A DNA stretch of 40,821 nt from Actinomycetota bacterium (GCA_005777415.1 SXMI01000035.1:1-40821); one strand, 5' to 3'. Shown: positions 1 to 8,681, counted from the stretch's first letter. Numbers and translations: made by a program. The notes: generated from the letters alone by a model not told the origin.

Positions 1-117
1 ATCGGCACCGATATGTTCGCTGCCGATGTTCGTTCCTCCCACGAGTGCCGTGTGTCCATCCACGACGATGTCCTTCCGTTGATTGCGAAAGTTGAGATGG
101 AACGGGTTGCGGATGCG
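1..117 (-). pseudogene. Cardiolipin synthase / phospholipase D-like fragment at the window edge
   Basis: This frame encodes 39 residues running off the left edge. They resemble the first HKD region of bacterial cardiolipin synthases: RNQRKDIVVDG followed by VGGTNIGSEHIG, where the family has RNHRK-x4-DG then GGxNIGxEYLG. The catalytic His of HxKx4D reads Gln here. GC is about 55%, clearly below the rest of the window. The frame differs from that of the transketolase, which ends abruptly at about 113. It is therefore a foreign piece abutting the transketolase, through either an assembly or library join or a true recombination. No start is visible, and the function of the rest cannot be judged. 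Confidence 0.55.
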
Positions 118-1492
118 CCCAGACGTAGGTGACCGGCAGCTGCTGCAGCGCGGCGAGGCGCACCGCGGGGCGCATGTAGTCGCTGAACACGAGGAACGTC
201 CCGCCGACGGGCAGGACGCCGCCGTGATCGGCCGCGCCGACCAGCAGGGCACCCATGGCGTGCTCCCGGATCCCGAAGTGGATCTGCTCGCCCTCCGGCA
301 CGCCGGCGGCCAGGACGGGGCGGCCGGGGAGCTCGGTCCCGGTGTTGCCGGTGAGATCGGCCGCACCGGCGAGCAGGCCGGGGACGTTGCCGATCATCGA
401 GGTCACGCAGGCCTGCGAGGCCACCCGCGTGGCCGGCGAGTCGTCGGGCCCGAACGTGGGCAGTGCGGCCTCCCAGCCGGGCAGGCCGGTCGCACCCTGA
501 CAGGCCTCCCACTCGGCGGCCCGGTCGGCGAGGACGACCCGGGAGCGCTGCTCCCAGTCCTCCCGCTGCACCGCCCCGCGGCGTCCGGCGGCCCGGTACA
601 TCTCGAGCACCTCGGCGGGCACGTGGAACGTCTCGTCCGGCGGGAGGCCCATGGCCTCCTTGGTCCGGCGGATGTCGTCCTCGGAGAACGCGAGCCCGTG
701 CGCCGCCGGGTCGTCGGTGTGGTCGGGCGAGGGCGTGGCGATGTGGGTCCGGAGGATGACCAGCGAGGGTGCGTCCTCGACGGCCGCGGCGGTGCGCAGG
801 CCGTCCTCGATCACATCGAGGTCCTCGCCCGCCTCGCCGAGCTCGAGCACGTGCCATCCGTAGGCCCGGAACCGGCCGGCGGCGTCGTCGGTCAGCGCGA
901 GCTCGGTCGGCCCGTCGATGGACACATGGTTGTCGTCGTAGACGTAGACGAGTCGACCGAGGCCGAGGTGGCCGGCGAGCGACGCGGCCTCGTGGCTGAT
1001 CCCCTCCTCGAGGTCGCCGTCGGAGACGAACGCCCAGATGCGGTGGTCGCACACGTCGGGGCCGAACCGGGCCCGGAGGTGCTGTTCGGCGACGGCCATC
1101 CCGACGCCGTTGGCGAACCCCTGTCCGAGGGGCCCGGTGGTCACCTCGATCCCGACGGTGTGACCTCGCTCCGGGTGTCCCGGGGTCAGCGACCCCCACT
1201 GCCGGAACTCCTCGAGGTCGCTGAGCTCCAGGCCGTATCCGGTCAGGTGGAGCATGGCGTACTGGAGGATCGAGGCGTGTCCGCAGCTGAGCACGAAGCG
1301 GTCGCGGTCGGCCCAGTGGGGGGCAGCGGCGTCGTAGCGCATGACCCGGGTCCACAGCACGTGGGCCAGCGGGGCGAGGGCCATCGCCGTGCCCTGATGG
1401 CCGGACCGCGCCCGCTGGGGAGCGTCCATGGCCAGACCGCGGATCACGTCGATCCCCAGTCGCTCGAGCTCCGGCGTCGGCTCGGTCCCCAC
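113..1492 (-). CDS. tkt: Transketolase, N-terminal two thirds, truncated at a junction
   Basis: Transketolase transfers two-carbon units between sugar phosphates in the pentose phosphate pathway, using thiamine diphosphate (TPP). About 460 residues are present against a usual 660-700. Visible motifs are SGHQGT near residue 30, CGHAS near 70, GPLGQG near 120, the TPP/Mg motif SDGDLEEG near 157 with NHVSIDG downstream, and the start of the pyrimidine-binding domain (FSDYMRPAVRLAAL). The frame stops matching the family right after VTYVWAH, where D-S-x-G-x-GEDGPTHQP is expected; foreign sequence begins there. The GTG start at 1492 is chosen for AGGAG six bases upstream. A TACTGT box lies at 1549-1554. 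The gene follows the FIST gene on the same strand by 69 bp. Confidence 0.88.
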
Positions 1493-1548
1493 GGTGGTCT
1501 CCTGTTCGTGCGAGTGCCTCCGACCCGAGGTGGGCGGACGACGGGGCG

Positions 1549-1554
1549 ACAGTA
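1549..1554 (-). promoter_or_regulatory. -10 box of the transketolase gene
   Basis: TACTGT on the minus strand fits the actinobacterial -10 pattern TAnnnT and lies about 57 nt before the tkt start codon. This would give a leader of roughly 45-50 nt carrying an AGGAG ribosome site. No convincing -35 was found. Confidence 0.4.
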
Positions 1555-1561
1555 GCAAGGG

Positions 1562-2683
1562 TCAGTGCAGCGACCCGACGGCGAGACCGCCATCGCCCGG
1601 TCGATGCGCGGCGCCGTGAGCGCGAACGAGCGCGCCGACCGTCCGCAGCCCCCAGGCCGGCGCGCCCCGGGTCGACTCGGACAGGATCGCCGCGTCGCTG
1701 CTGGAGTGGTCGCTCGCCCGGGTCCGACCGTCACCGATCAGGACCAGGGCCGCCGACCGGGACGCCTCGTCGAGCGTCCTGACGAGGTCGATCTCGGCGG
1801 CGGGGCGATCGACGAGCGCGAAGCGCACTGTGGCCCCCGGTTCCGGCGCGTCGGCCACGGCCAGGCCCGTGTCGCCGATGCGGAGTCGGACCGCCAGGAC
1901 GTCCCCGCCGGGGTCGTCGGTGCCGGTGGGGGACCCTGCGGCGACCACGAGGGCGAGTGCGAACTCGGCGCGCTCCCGGCGGGACTCGTCGAGCTCCGCC
2001 ACCGATCGGAGGGCGGCGTCCGCCGCCGGCAGTCCGGACAGGTGGGTGATCCGACCGCCCTCCCGTCCGGTCACGACCCATGAAGGGCCGAAGGGTTCCG
2101 CGCCCCGGGCGGACCGAACCGACAGCGAGCCCGCTTCCAGGGCCACCCCGACCGCCCCGTCCGTCACCACGCCGTCGTCGGCGAGCAGCCGGTTCGATCC
2201 GGGACGGTGCCCCGCCCCGACCAAACCGGCGAGCACCGTCGAGCCGGGTGCGAGGGAACCGGTCAGCACCTCGAGCCCCGGCAGGTCCAGGCTGAACGGG
2301 TCGGCGAGGAGGAACAGGTCGACGGGGTCCGGGCCGAGGGACCGGAGGCCTGCCGCGGGGTCGGCCGGATCGAGTCGCAGCGGGGTGCACCGGCGACCCC
2401 ACAGCGCCATCATGGCCAGCGCCGCACGGCCGTCGGCCTGCCGGCCTCCGCCGAGCACACCGGAGGCGACGGCCCCCACGACGGCTCCGGGGCGGAGGAG
2501 CTCCCGGGCGGCGGCGACGACGTCCTCGAGTGCCCCGTGGAGCGGAGGTGTGCAGGTGACGGCGAGCAGGTCGGGGGCCGCGCCGGTGTCGGTCACCGCC
2601 TCCAACAGCGTGCCGGCGCACTCCCCGAGCGCCTCCGCGGCGACGGGGTGCTGCGACAGCGACGCCGTCGCCCGGAGCGTCAC
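1562..2683 (-). CDS. FIST-domain sensory protein
   Basis: This 373-residue protein matches the FIST_N plus FIST_C architecture, a putative small-ligand (amino-acid) sensing module usually found in signalling proteins. The N-terminal half shows the typical order: a conserved P-DLLAVTCTPP strand, then GAVVGAVASGVLGGG, then a Gly/Ala-rich continuation with GSTVLAGLVGAG near residues 145-160. The C-terminal half (about 230-370) is the FIST_C-like part. No kinase, GGDEF or methyl-accepting domain is attached, so it is a stand-alone FIST protein. The GTG start overlaps the stop of the upstream small gene by four bases (GTGA), indicating translational coupling. The ligand is unknown. Confidence 0.72.
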   Translation of the reverse strand: MTLRATASLSQHPVAAEALGECAGTLLEAVTDTGAAPDLLAVTCTPPLHGALEDVVAAARELLRPGAVVGAVASGVLGGGRQADGRAALAMMALWGRRCTPLRLDPADPAAGLRSLGPDPVDLFLLADPFSLDLPGLEVLTGSLAPGSTVLAGLVGAGHRPGSNRLLADDGVVTDGAVGVALEAGSLSVRSARGAEPFGPSWVVTGREGGRITHLSGLPAADAALRSVAELDESRRERAEFALALVVAAGSPTGTDDPGGDVLAVRLRIGDTGLAVADAPEPGATVRFALVDRPAAEIDLVRTLDEASRSAALVLIGDGRTRASDHSSSDAAILSESTRGAPAWGLRTVGALVRAHGAAHRPGDGGLAVGSLH

Positions 2684-3069
2684 CCGACGGGTTCGAGCAG
2701 GGTGTAGGGGACGCTGATCACGTGCCCCTGATCGATCCGGCACCGGGCCTGGACGGTGCCGGCCCGGGGGTAGGTCAGGTTCGCCCTCACGAGCTGGCGA
2801 CCGAACCGGCCGGGCTCCACCTGCAGGGGCTGGACGTTCCGGGCGACCTCCTCGCCGGCCTCGTCGGTGAAGACGACCTCGAGGACGCCCCGACCGTCCT
2901 CGCCGGCGGGGCAGTGGACGAGCACCACGAGGTGCGGGTCGACGGTGATCGGGAAGGGTGCCGGAGCCGGGGCGGAGAACTGCACCCCACGGAGGTCGAT
3001 GCGGGTGGCCGGTCCCGGCACCTGACGCATCTCGATGTCGTCGATGAACAGGGCGGCCACGATCTGCAC
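2680..3069 (-). CDS. Small conserved protein, DUF6941-like
   Basis: A 129-residue soluble protein, predicted mostly beta, with no signal peptide and no membrane segment. The opening QIVAALFIDDIEMRQVPG, followed by strands ending in PYTLLEPVG, resembles the small actinobacterial beta-sandwich family DUF6941; that match is from memory and tentative. No catalytic motif is seen. The GTG start at 3069 is supported by a TAGTCT -10 box exactly six bases upstream, implying a leaderless transcript. It is the first gene of a minus-strand unit with the FIST gene (four-base overlap) and transketolase, and it is divergent from the acyl-CoA synthetase gene. Confidence 0.6.
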   Translation of the reverse strand: MQIVAALFIDDIEMRQVPGPATRIDLRGVQFSAPAPAPFPITVDPHLVVLVHCPAGEDGRGVLEVVFTDEAGEEVARNVQPLQVEPGRFGRQLVRANLTYPRAGTVQARCRIDQGHVISVPYTLLEPVG

Positions 3070-3075
3070 CGTTGC

Positions 3076-3081
3076 AGACTA
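3076..3081 (-). promoter_or_regulatory. -10 box for a leaderless minus-strand unit
   Basis: TAGTCT followed by six bases and then the GTG at 3069. The spacing puts the transcript start at the first base of the start codon. It is back to back with the plus-strand box at 3125-3130. Confidence 0.6.
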
Positions 3082-3124
3082 GAGCGGGCACGACTGCTGG
3101 CCGGACCCGGCGAGCGCGCCCGTC

Positions 3125-3130
3125 TAGGTT
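3125..3130 (+). promoter_or_regulatory. -10 box for leaderless acyl-CoA synthetase mRNA
   Basis: TAGGTT, six bases, then GTG at 3137. The 67-bp divergent gap 3070-3136 holds this box and the opposing one at 3076-3081. Confidence 0.6.
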
Positions 3131-3136
3131 GCTGGC

Positions 3137-5296
3137 GTGTCGACGACGACCTCCGAGGACGAGTCCAAACGCCGCCTCCGGCCCCACGGGATCCCGTTCC
3201 CACCGGAGGAGCTCGCCGGGGACCCGGCGGCGGCCGTCGCCGCCGCCGATGCGATCGGTCACCCGGTGGTCGTGAAGCTCTGCGGTGAGGCCGTGGCCCA
3301 CAAGTCGGAGCGGGGTCTGGTGCGGGTCGGACTCGGCGACGCCACCGCCGTGCACCTCGCCGCCTCCGAGCTGCTCGAGGCCGCCCGACCCGAGGACCTG
3401 GCGACCGGGGTGCTGGTGGCGCCCGTCGTCCGCGGCCACCGCGAGCTCATCGCCGGCCTGGCGACGGACCCGACCTTCGGACGGACCATCGTGGTCGGCA
3501 TCGGAGGCGTCCTCACCGAGGCGCTCGCCGATGTGAGCGTCCGGCTCCTCCCGATCGGCCGGGACGATGCGCTCGACATGCTCGACGGGCTCCGCAACCA
3601 GGCGCTGCTCGGCGAGCTGCGCGGTGAGCCACCCGTCGACCGTGACGCCGTGGCCGATGTGTTGGTGGCGCTCGGCGAGTTCGCCGCCACCGCTCCCGAC
3701 GTGGTGTCGGTCGACCTCAACCCGCTGATCGTCCAGGACGGCCTGCCGGTGGCGGTGGATGCACTCGTCGAGGTGGCCGAACCCGGTGAACCGTCAGCAC
3801 CGATGCTCGCCGCGTCGACGATCCGGACCGCCGACGATCGGTTTCCCGCGCTGTTCGAACCGGCCGGGGTCGTCGTCGCCGGCGCCTCGACCCACCCGGG
3901 CAAGTTCGGCTTCGTGAGCCTCCACAACCTGCTCGCTGCCGGCTTCCCGGGTCGGATCGCCGCGACCAACCGCGACGGGGCCACGGTGCTCGGCATCGAG
4001 TGCGTCCCCGCCCTCGACGACCTGCCGGCGGGCAGCGCCGACCTGGTGTTCGTCTGCACGCCCCAGGGAGCGGTTCCCGAGGTGCTGCGTCAGGCGGCCG
4101 CCATCGGGGTGCGGGTCGCCTTCCTGGCCTCGGCCGGTTACGGCGAGGCGGGGGAGGAGGGCCGGCGGGAACAGGCCGAACTGGTCGCGCTCTGCGAGGA
4201 GCTCGGGATCCTGCTGATCGGCCCGAACGGACAGGGCGTCGTCTCGACGCCGGCGTCGCTCTGTGCGCAGATCGTGGCGCCGTACCCACCCGCCGGTGGC
4301 ATCAGCGTCGTCAGCCAGTCGGGGAACCTCGTCTCGAGCTTCCTGAACTGGTCGTGTGTCAGCGGGGTGGGGATCGCCCGGGCGCTGTCGGCCGGGAACG
4401 CCGCGGCGACGGGCGTCGCCGAGGTCCTGGAGTACTACGCGGCCGATCCCGCCACGACGGTGGCCCTGGCCTACATCGAGGGGATCGCCGACGGCTCCCG
4501 GTTCGTGGCCGGTCTGCGGGCGGCCTCGGCGGCGAAGCCCGTGGTGGTGCTGAAGGGCGGGGTGACGGCGGGCGGCGCCCGTGCCGCAGCCAGCCACACC
4601 GGTTCCCTCGCCACCGACGACACGACCTTCGAGGGGGTCTGCCGGCAGTTCGGTGTGAGCCGGGCCCGCACCGCCGAGGAGGCGTTCGACGCGGCCGCCA
4701 CGTTCGCCACCCAACCGCTCCCGACCGGTGGGCGGGTCGTGGTCGTGACCACGGTCGGGGGCTGGGGTGTGATCGCCGCCGATGCGATCACGGCCCATCC
4801 CGACCTCGAGCTGATCCGGCTGCCCCAGGAGCTCCTGGCCTCCATCGACGAGCTGCTCCCGCCCCGCTGGAGCCGCAACAACCCCGTGGACCTGGCCGGT
4901 GGCGAGACCCGGGACACGGTGCCGGCGGTGCTCGAGCTGGTGGCCTCGCACCCGGACGTGGACGCCGTCGTGTTCCTGGGCCTCGGCATCCAGTCGAACC
5001 AGGCCCGACTGCTCCGCGGGGGGAGCTTCAGCGACGACGAGGACGTCCGTCGCATCGTGGCGTTCCACGAGCGCCAGGACGAGCGCTACGCGCGGGCCGC
5101 TGCCGAGGTGTCGGACTCGACCGGGACCCCGATCCTGACCGCGACCGAGCTCGCGGTGGCGTTCCCGGACAACGCCGGGCCAGCGGCGGTGCGCTCCACC
5201 GGCCGCCTCTGCTACCCGTCGGCCGAGCGGGCCGTCGCCGCGTTGGGGCACCTCGTCCGGAGAGCACGCCACGAGGCCGGTTGTCCGCTCCGGTGA
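3137..5296 (+). CDS. ADP-forming acyl-CoA synthetase, beta-alpha fusion
   Basis: A 719-residue enzyme of the ADP-forming acetyl/acyl-CoA synthetase family (acyl-CoA + ADP + Pi = acid + CoA + ATP). Domain order is ATP-grasp first (about 1-215, with PVVVKLCGEAVAHKSERG near 43-60 and VSVDLNPLIV near 192-201), then the CoA-binding Rossmann domain (about 225-345, VVVAGASTHPGKFG), then the ligase-CoA domains (GPNGQG, SVVSQSGNLVSS). The phosphohistidine loop AAASHTGSLATDD lies near residue 486. No GNAT domain follows. The more familiar fused form has the alpha part first, so this is the swapped arrangement. The substrate acid cannot be told from sequence. The stop overlaps the next GTG (GTGA). Confidence 0.85.
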   Translation: MSTTTSEDESKRRLRPHGIPFPPEELAGDPAAAVAAADAIGHPVVVKLCGEAVAHKSERGLVRVGLGDATAVHLAASELLEAARPEDLATGVLVAPVVRGHRELIAGLATDPTFGRTIVVGIGGVLTEALADVSVRLLPIGRDDALDMLDGLRNQALLGELRGEPPVDRDAVADVLVALGEFAATAPDVVSVDLNPLIVQDGLPVAVDALVEVAEPGEPSAPMLAASTIRTADDRFPALFEPAGVVVAGASTHPGKFGFVSLHNLLAAGFPGRIAATNRDGATVLGIECVPALDDLPAGSADLVFVCTPQGAVPEVLRQAAAIGVRVAFLASAGYGEAGEEGRREQAELVALCEELGILLIGPNGQGVVSTPASLCAQIVAPYPPAGGISVVSQSGNLVSSFLNWSCVSGVGIARALSAGNAAATGVAEVLEYYAADPATTVALAYIEGIADGSRFVAGLRAASAAKPVVVLKGGVTAGGARAAASHTGSLATDDTTFEGVCRQFGVSRARTAEEAFDAAATFATQPLPTGGRVVVVTTVGGWGVIAADAITAHPDLELIRLPQELLASIDELLPPRWSRNNPVDLAGGETRDTVPAVLELVASHPDVDAVVFLGLGIQSNQARLLRGGSFSDDEDVRRIVAFHERQDERYARAAAEVSDSTGTPILTATELAVAFPDNAGPAAVRSTGRLCYPSAERAVAALGHLVRRARHEAGCPLR

Positions 5297-6765
5297 GCAC
5301 GGATGGGTTCGAGGAGCCACCGGCTCCCGTCGTCCGGATGCGGACCTCGAAGCGGACGCGCCCCTCGGGCCGCACTGCAGCGGTGCTCGGACTGCTGGGC
5401 ACCGTCGGGGCGCTCGTCTGGATCCTCACGGGTCCGGCGGTGGACGTGGCGTCGTCGTCGGGCCCGTCGTCCGGAACGTCGTCCGGAACAGGCGGCACAC
5501 CGCTGGCATCGCTGCGCCGGGTGCCCCGGTGGGCGACGGCGACCGTGGGGGAGCGAGCCCTGGCCCAGGCGGTCGGACCGGTGGTCTCCGAACTGCCCGA
5601 GGCCTCCTGCCTGGTCGTCCGGGACGCCGGTCGCACGATCGCGGCCCGAGACCCCGACGAGGTGGTGGTTCCCGCCTCGAACCTCAAGCCGCTGACGGCC
5701 ACCGCCGCCGTGGAGCTCCTCGGCGCCGAGACCAGGGCGGCCACGACCGTCGTGGCCGGGAGCGCTCCGGTCGACGGCGTGCTCCGGGGGGACCTGACGA
5801 TCGTCGGGGGAGGGGACCCGGTCCTCACCACGGCCGGCTACGAGCCCTACGAGGGGATTCCCCGCGAGCTGCTGACCTCGTTCGAGTCGCTGGCGGACGC
5901 CATCGCCGCCACGGGGATCCGTGAGGTGACCGGATCGGTCATCGGCGACGACACCCGCTACGACGATCTCCGGACCGCTCCGGGGTGGCGCCCCGGCTAC
6001 CTGGCCGATTCCCAGGTGGCCCCGCTCTCCGCCCTCGTCGTCGACGACGGCGCACCCTCGCCGGCGACGGTCGACCCGGCCACCCAGGCCGCCACGGTGA
6101 TGACCGCGCGGTTGCAGGAGCGTGGCGTTCGGGTGGCCGGAGCACCGCGTCGGGGAGTGGCGCCGGACGGTGCCACCGAACTGGCCCGCATCGAATCCCC
6201 GACCGTCGCACAGCTCGCCGAGGGACTGGTTCGGTTCTCCGACAACACCACCGCCGAGCTCCTCGTCAAGGAGATCGGACGGCGCGTGCGGGGCGAGGGC
6301 AGCACGGCGGCGGGGACCTCGGCGGTGCTGGAGTGGGCCAGGGGTGTGGGACTGCCGGTGGGCGGGGCGGTGCTCGCCGACGGGTCCGGACTGTCCCGGG
6401 ACAACCGGCTGAGCTGCTCGACGATGGTCGCGGTACTCGAGCGCTCCGGTCCGGACGGGCCGCTCGCCGGTTGGCTCGCCCGACCCGGACGGGCCGGAAC
6501 GCTCGACGACCGCATGGTCGGGACGGACCTGACCGACAGGGTCCGGGCCAAGACCGGCTCGCTCGACGGCGTGCGGTCCCTGTCCGGTTGGCTGGATCTG
6601 CCCTCGGGACGGGTCGTCGCCTTCGCCGTGGGAGCTGTCGCAGACGGCGCCTCCACCTCGGTCGGGCTGGAGTCGATCGAGGAGCGGATCCTGGCGGGAA
6701 CGCTGGGCTACCCGGCGGTTCCCGACCCGGCGGCGCTGCGCCCGCGGCGGCCCTCGCCGTCATGA
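5293..6765 (+). CDS. dacB: D-Ala-D-Ala carboxypeptidase / endopeptidase, PBP4 type (peptidase S13)
   Basis: A 490-residue class C low-molecular-weight penicillin-binding protein. It trims D-Ala from peptidoglycan stem peptides or cuts cross-links outside the membrane. A single N-terminal membrane anchor lies at about 29-47, followed by a Ser/Gly/Thr-rich linker. The serine-acyl-transferase triad is intact: S129-N-L-K132, S316-D-N318 and K420-T-G. GDLTIVGGGDPVL near residue 170 is the usual S13 landmark. The GTG at 5293 overlaps the preceding stop by four bases. A longer open frame extends upstream inside the acyl-CoA synthetase gene, but it is an out-of-frame shadow and was not used. Confidence 0.87.
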   Translation: MSTDGFEEPPAPVVRMRTSKRTRPSGRTAAVLGLLGTVGALVWILTGPAVDVASSSGPSSGTSSGTGGTPLASLRRVPRWATATVGERALAQAVGPVVSELPEASCLVVRDAGRTIAARDPDEVVVPASNLKPLTATAAVELLGAETRAATTVVAGSAPVDGVLRGDLTIVGGGDPVLTTAGYEPYEGIPRELLTSFESLADAIAATGIREVTGSVIGDDTRYDDLRTAPGWRPGYLADSQVAPLSALVVDDGAPSPATVDPATQAATVMTARLQERGVRVAGAPRRGVAPDGATELARIESPTVAQLAEGLVRFSDNTTAELLVKEIGRRVRGEGSTAAGTSAVLEWARGVGLPVGGAVLADGSGLSRDNRLSCSTMVAVLERSGPDGPLAGWLARPGRAGTLDDRMVGTDLTDRVRAKTGSLDGVRSLSGWLDLPSGRVVAFAVGAVADGASTSVGLESIEERILAGTLGYPAVPDPAALRPRRPSPS

Positions 6766-7421
6766 GCGACGCCGTCCGGCGGCTGCCGGTGTTCCCGCTC
6801 GGTTCGGTCCTCCTCCCGGGCATGATCCTGCCCCTGCACGTGTTCGAGGAGCGATACCGGGTGCTGGTCGCCGACGTCCTGGCCGCCGACGTGGCGGAGT
6901 TCGGGGTGACGCTGATCGAACGGGGGAGTGAGGTCGGCGGGGGTGACGTCCGAGCCGACGTGGGATGCCTCGCCCGGGTGCTCGAGGCGGCTGCCACCGA
7001 CGACGGCCGCTGGGCGCTCGTCACCGTCGGCACGGAACCGTTCGCGGTCGAGGAGTGGCTCCCCGATGATCCGTACCCGTGTGCCCGGATCAGTTCGCTC
7101 GAGGACCTCGACCTGCCGCCGGCGGACGCCGCCGACCGGCTCGTGGTCCTGGCGGCCGCGCTCCGGCGCTGTGCGGCGCTCGCCACCGAGCTCGGGGCCT
7201 CGGGTTCGGTGGACGTCGAACTGAGCGAGGACCCGTGGCTGGCGACCTTCCAGGCGGCGGTCCTGGCGCCGATCGGCGCCCTCGACCGCCAGCGGGTGCT
7301 GCGGACCCGCTCGGCGGTCGAGCGCCTCGCCCGGGTGGAGGAGTTGGTGGCCGAGCAGTCGCTGCTGCTCGACGGCCGGCTGCGACTGGGGTCGACCGAC
7401 GACCCTGGGCCGCTCGGGTGA
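6762..7421 (+). CDS. Lon substrate-binding (LON N-terminal) domain protein
   Basis: 219 residues made only of the Lon N-terminal (PUA-like) domain: RRLPVFPLGSVLLPGMILPL opens it, followed by HVFEERYRVLV, matching the PLF-x3-LFPG...LPLHIFE-RY signature. There is no AAA+ or protease part. Such stand-alone proteins are widespread, and their role in substrate recognition or as cereblon-like ligand binders is not established. The ATG overlaps the dacB stop (ATGA), so it is translated in the same operon. The C-terminal third is helical. Confidence 0.82.
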   Translation: MSDAVRRLPVFPLGSVLLPGMILPLHVFEERYRVLVADVLAADVAEFGVTLIERGSEVGGGDVRADVGCLARVLEAAATDDGRWALVTVGTEPFAVEEWLPDDPYPCARISSLEDLDLPPADAADRLVVLAAALRRCAALATELGASGSVDVELSEDPWLATFQAAVLAPIGALDRQRVLRTRSAVERLARVEELVAEQSLLLDGRLRLGSTDDPGPLG

Positions 7422-7489
7422 GCGATCCCGTGTGGCCGCGTCGGCGGTCCCGACGAGTGGTAGAAACATCGGACGCAGGAGGTCGAGCG

Positions 7490-7882
7490 ATGAGCGACAC
7501 CCAGCCCCGCCGAGGGGCCGATACTGATCGACGGGGTGGACGCAGCGACCTGCGTCGCGGTGCGGTCGCCGAGGCCACGGAGTTCAAGGACCTCGTCGTC
7601 GCGTACGCCCGTCAGGAGACGGTCGAGCCGCTGCGCAACCTCGGCCACGATCTGGCCTTCGGCATCTCCGGGGCGGTGTGCATCGCCACCGGCATCCTCT
7701 TCGCCATGCTGGCATTGCTCCGGGGACTCCAGGAGATCAGCATCTTCAACGACCCGTCCGAGGTGGCGGGCGGGAGATTCTCGTGGGCTCCCTATACGAT
7801 CGTGGCCGTCGTCGGCACGATCGTGGCGGCGATCTTCCTGCGGCAGCTGGTGCGCTTCGTCCAGCGGCGACCGCAGCGCTGA
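7490..7882 (+). CDS. Small two-span membrane protein, holin-X/DUF1469-like
   Basis: A 130-residue protein with a charged N-terminal half (Arg/Asp/Gly-rich to about 50) and two membrane helices at about 57-80 and 100-118, ending in a basic tail. The layout resembles the actinobacterial holin-X superfamily / DUF1469 membrane proteins that often sit with YtxH- or DUF3618-like partners. This is a topology-level match only. The ATG at 7490 is preceded by CAGGAGGTC, a strong ribosome site. It is followed at 26 bp by another small membrane protein, so the two probably act together in the envelope. Confidence 0.6.
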   Translation: MSDTQPRRGADTDRRGGRSDLRRGAVAEATEFKDLVVAYARQETVEPLRNLGHDLAFGISGAVCIATGILFAMLALLRGLQEISIFNDPSEVAGGRFSWAPYTIVAVVGTIVAAIFLRQLVRFVQRRPQR

Positions 7883-7908
7883 GGACGTCGAGGCAGAGGA
7901 GCACGCTC

Positions 7909-8133
7909 GTGACACAGCACGCCAGCACCACGGAACCGGCGATCGGCCGTGACGACCTGAAGGCCAAGCTCACCGACATCCAGGGCGAGACCCGGGAGCA
8001 GGTCGAGGGGGTCCGCAACCAGCTGCTCGCCGCCGGCGTCCTCGTGACCCTGCTGGTGCTGGTCGTGGCGTTCGTCCTGGGTCGCCGCGCCGGACGGCGG
8101 TCGTCGGCGGTCATCGAGGTGCGTCGGGCCTGA
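7909..8133 (+). CDS. Small single-span membrane protein
   Basis: 74 residues: a polar, mostly helical N-terminal segment (DDLKAKLTDIQGETREQVEG, about 15-34), one strong membrane helix at about 40-58, and a short Arg-rich C-terminus. The form resembles the tail-anchored DUF3618/YtxH-type proteins that accompany holin-X-like genes in actinobacteria. No enzymatic motif is present. The GTG start is chosen for AGAGGAGC upstream. Its stop overlaps the next ATG (TGATG), linking it to the Arg-rich gene that follows. Confidence 0.55.
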   Translation: MTQHASTTEPAIGRDDLKAKLTDIQGETREQVEGVRNQLLAAGVLVTLLVLVVAFVLGRRAGRRSSAVIEVRRA

Positions 8134-8681
8134 TGCTCCGACGACTGACCGAACGGGCGGTCCACTGGGTCTTCGGCGACGGGCTCGGCGCCGACCTGGC
8201 CGCCCGGGGGGCGGGGTTCCTGGCCGAGGGCCTGCGGGATGCCGTCGACCGGCCGCCGCAGGACCTGACCGGTGTCCGTCTGCGCCCCGGGGAGGCGTAC
8301 CTGGTGGTGGCTCGGCCGCCGGCGACCCGCCGCCAGCGCCGCCTCGCCGCCCGACAGCGCGGCCTCGCCGAGCGGGATCGTCACCTGAGTCGGCCGAGCC
8401 GCCGTCAGCTGCGCACCGCCCGCCGCCTGTCACGGGTCCAGCGCCGCTCGGACCGCGCCCGGCCCGGTTCACGTCGGGCCCGCAGGCTGGCCGCCGCTGA
8501 ACGGACGGCCGGTGAGCGGTTCGACAAGGACCTGGCTCCGACCCGTCGCCAGCAGGCCGTCCGGACGCAGCTGCTCGAGGTCACCCGGGAGCTGGACGAG
8601 TCGCGGGCCGCCAGCTTCGACGCCGCCCGGGAGCGCCGTTCCCGTCGGCGCCGTCGACCCGCAGACCGCTTCTACGCCTGA
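8133..8681 (+). CDS. Arg-rich conserved protein of unknown function
   Basis: 182 residues, very basic. The N-terminal 60 residues are fairly ordinary (LTERAVHWVFGDGLGADLAARGAGFLAEGLRDA, then VRLRPGEAYLVVARPP); after that come long Arg/Ala helices with many RR pairs, probably coiled coil, to the end. No family was recognised. Translation is coupled to the preceding small membrane protein (overlapping TGATG). The three genes 7490-8681 form a small envelope-associated set. The basic tail could bind nucleic acid or acidic membrane surfaces; that is a guess from charge only. Confidence 0.6.
   Translation: MLRRLTERAVHWVFGDGLGADLAARGAGFLAEGLRDAVDRPPQDLTGVRLRPGEAYLVVARPPATRRQRRLAARQRGLAERDRHLSRPSRRQLRTARRLSRVQRRSDRARPGSRRARRLAAAERTAGERFDKDLAPTRRQQAVRTQLLEVTRELDESRAASFDAARERRSRRRRRPADRFYA

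Noticed and set aside
83..1555. Long plus-strand open frame (about 490 codons) opposite the transketolase
   Set aside because: It is the antisense shadow of a clearly recognised transketolase; its composition (Arg, Gly, Pro, Val bias) has no family resemblance.
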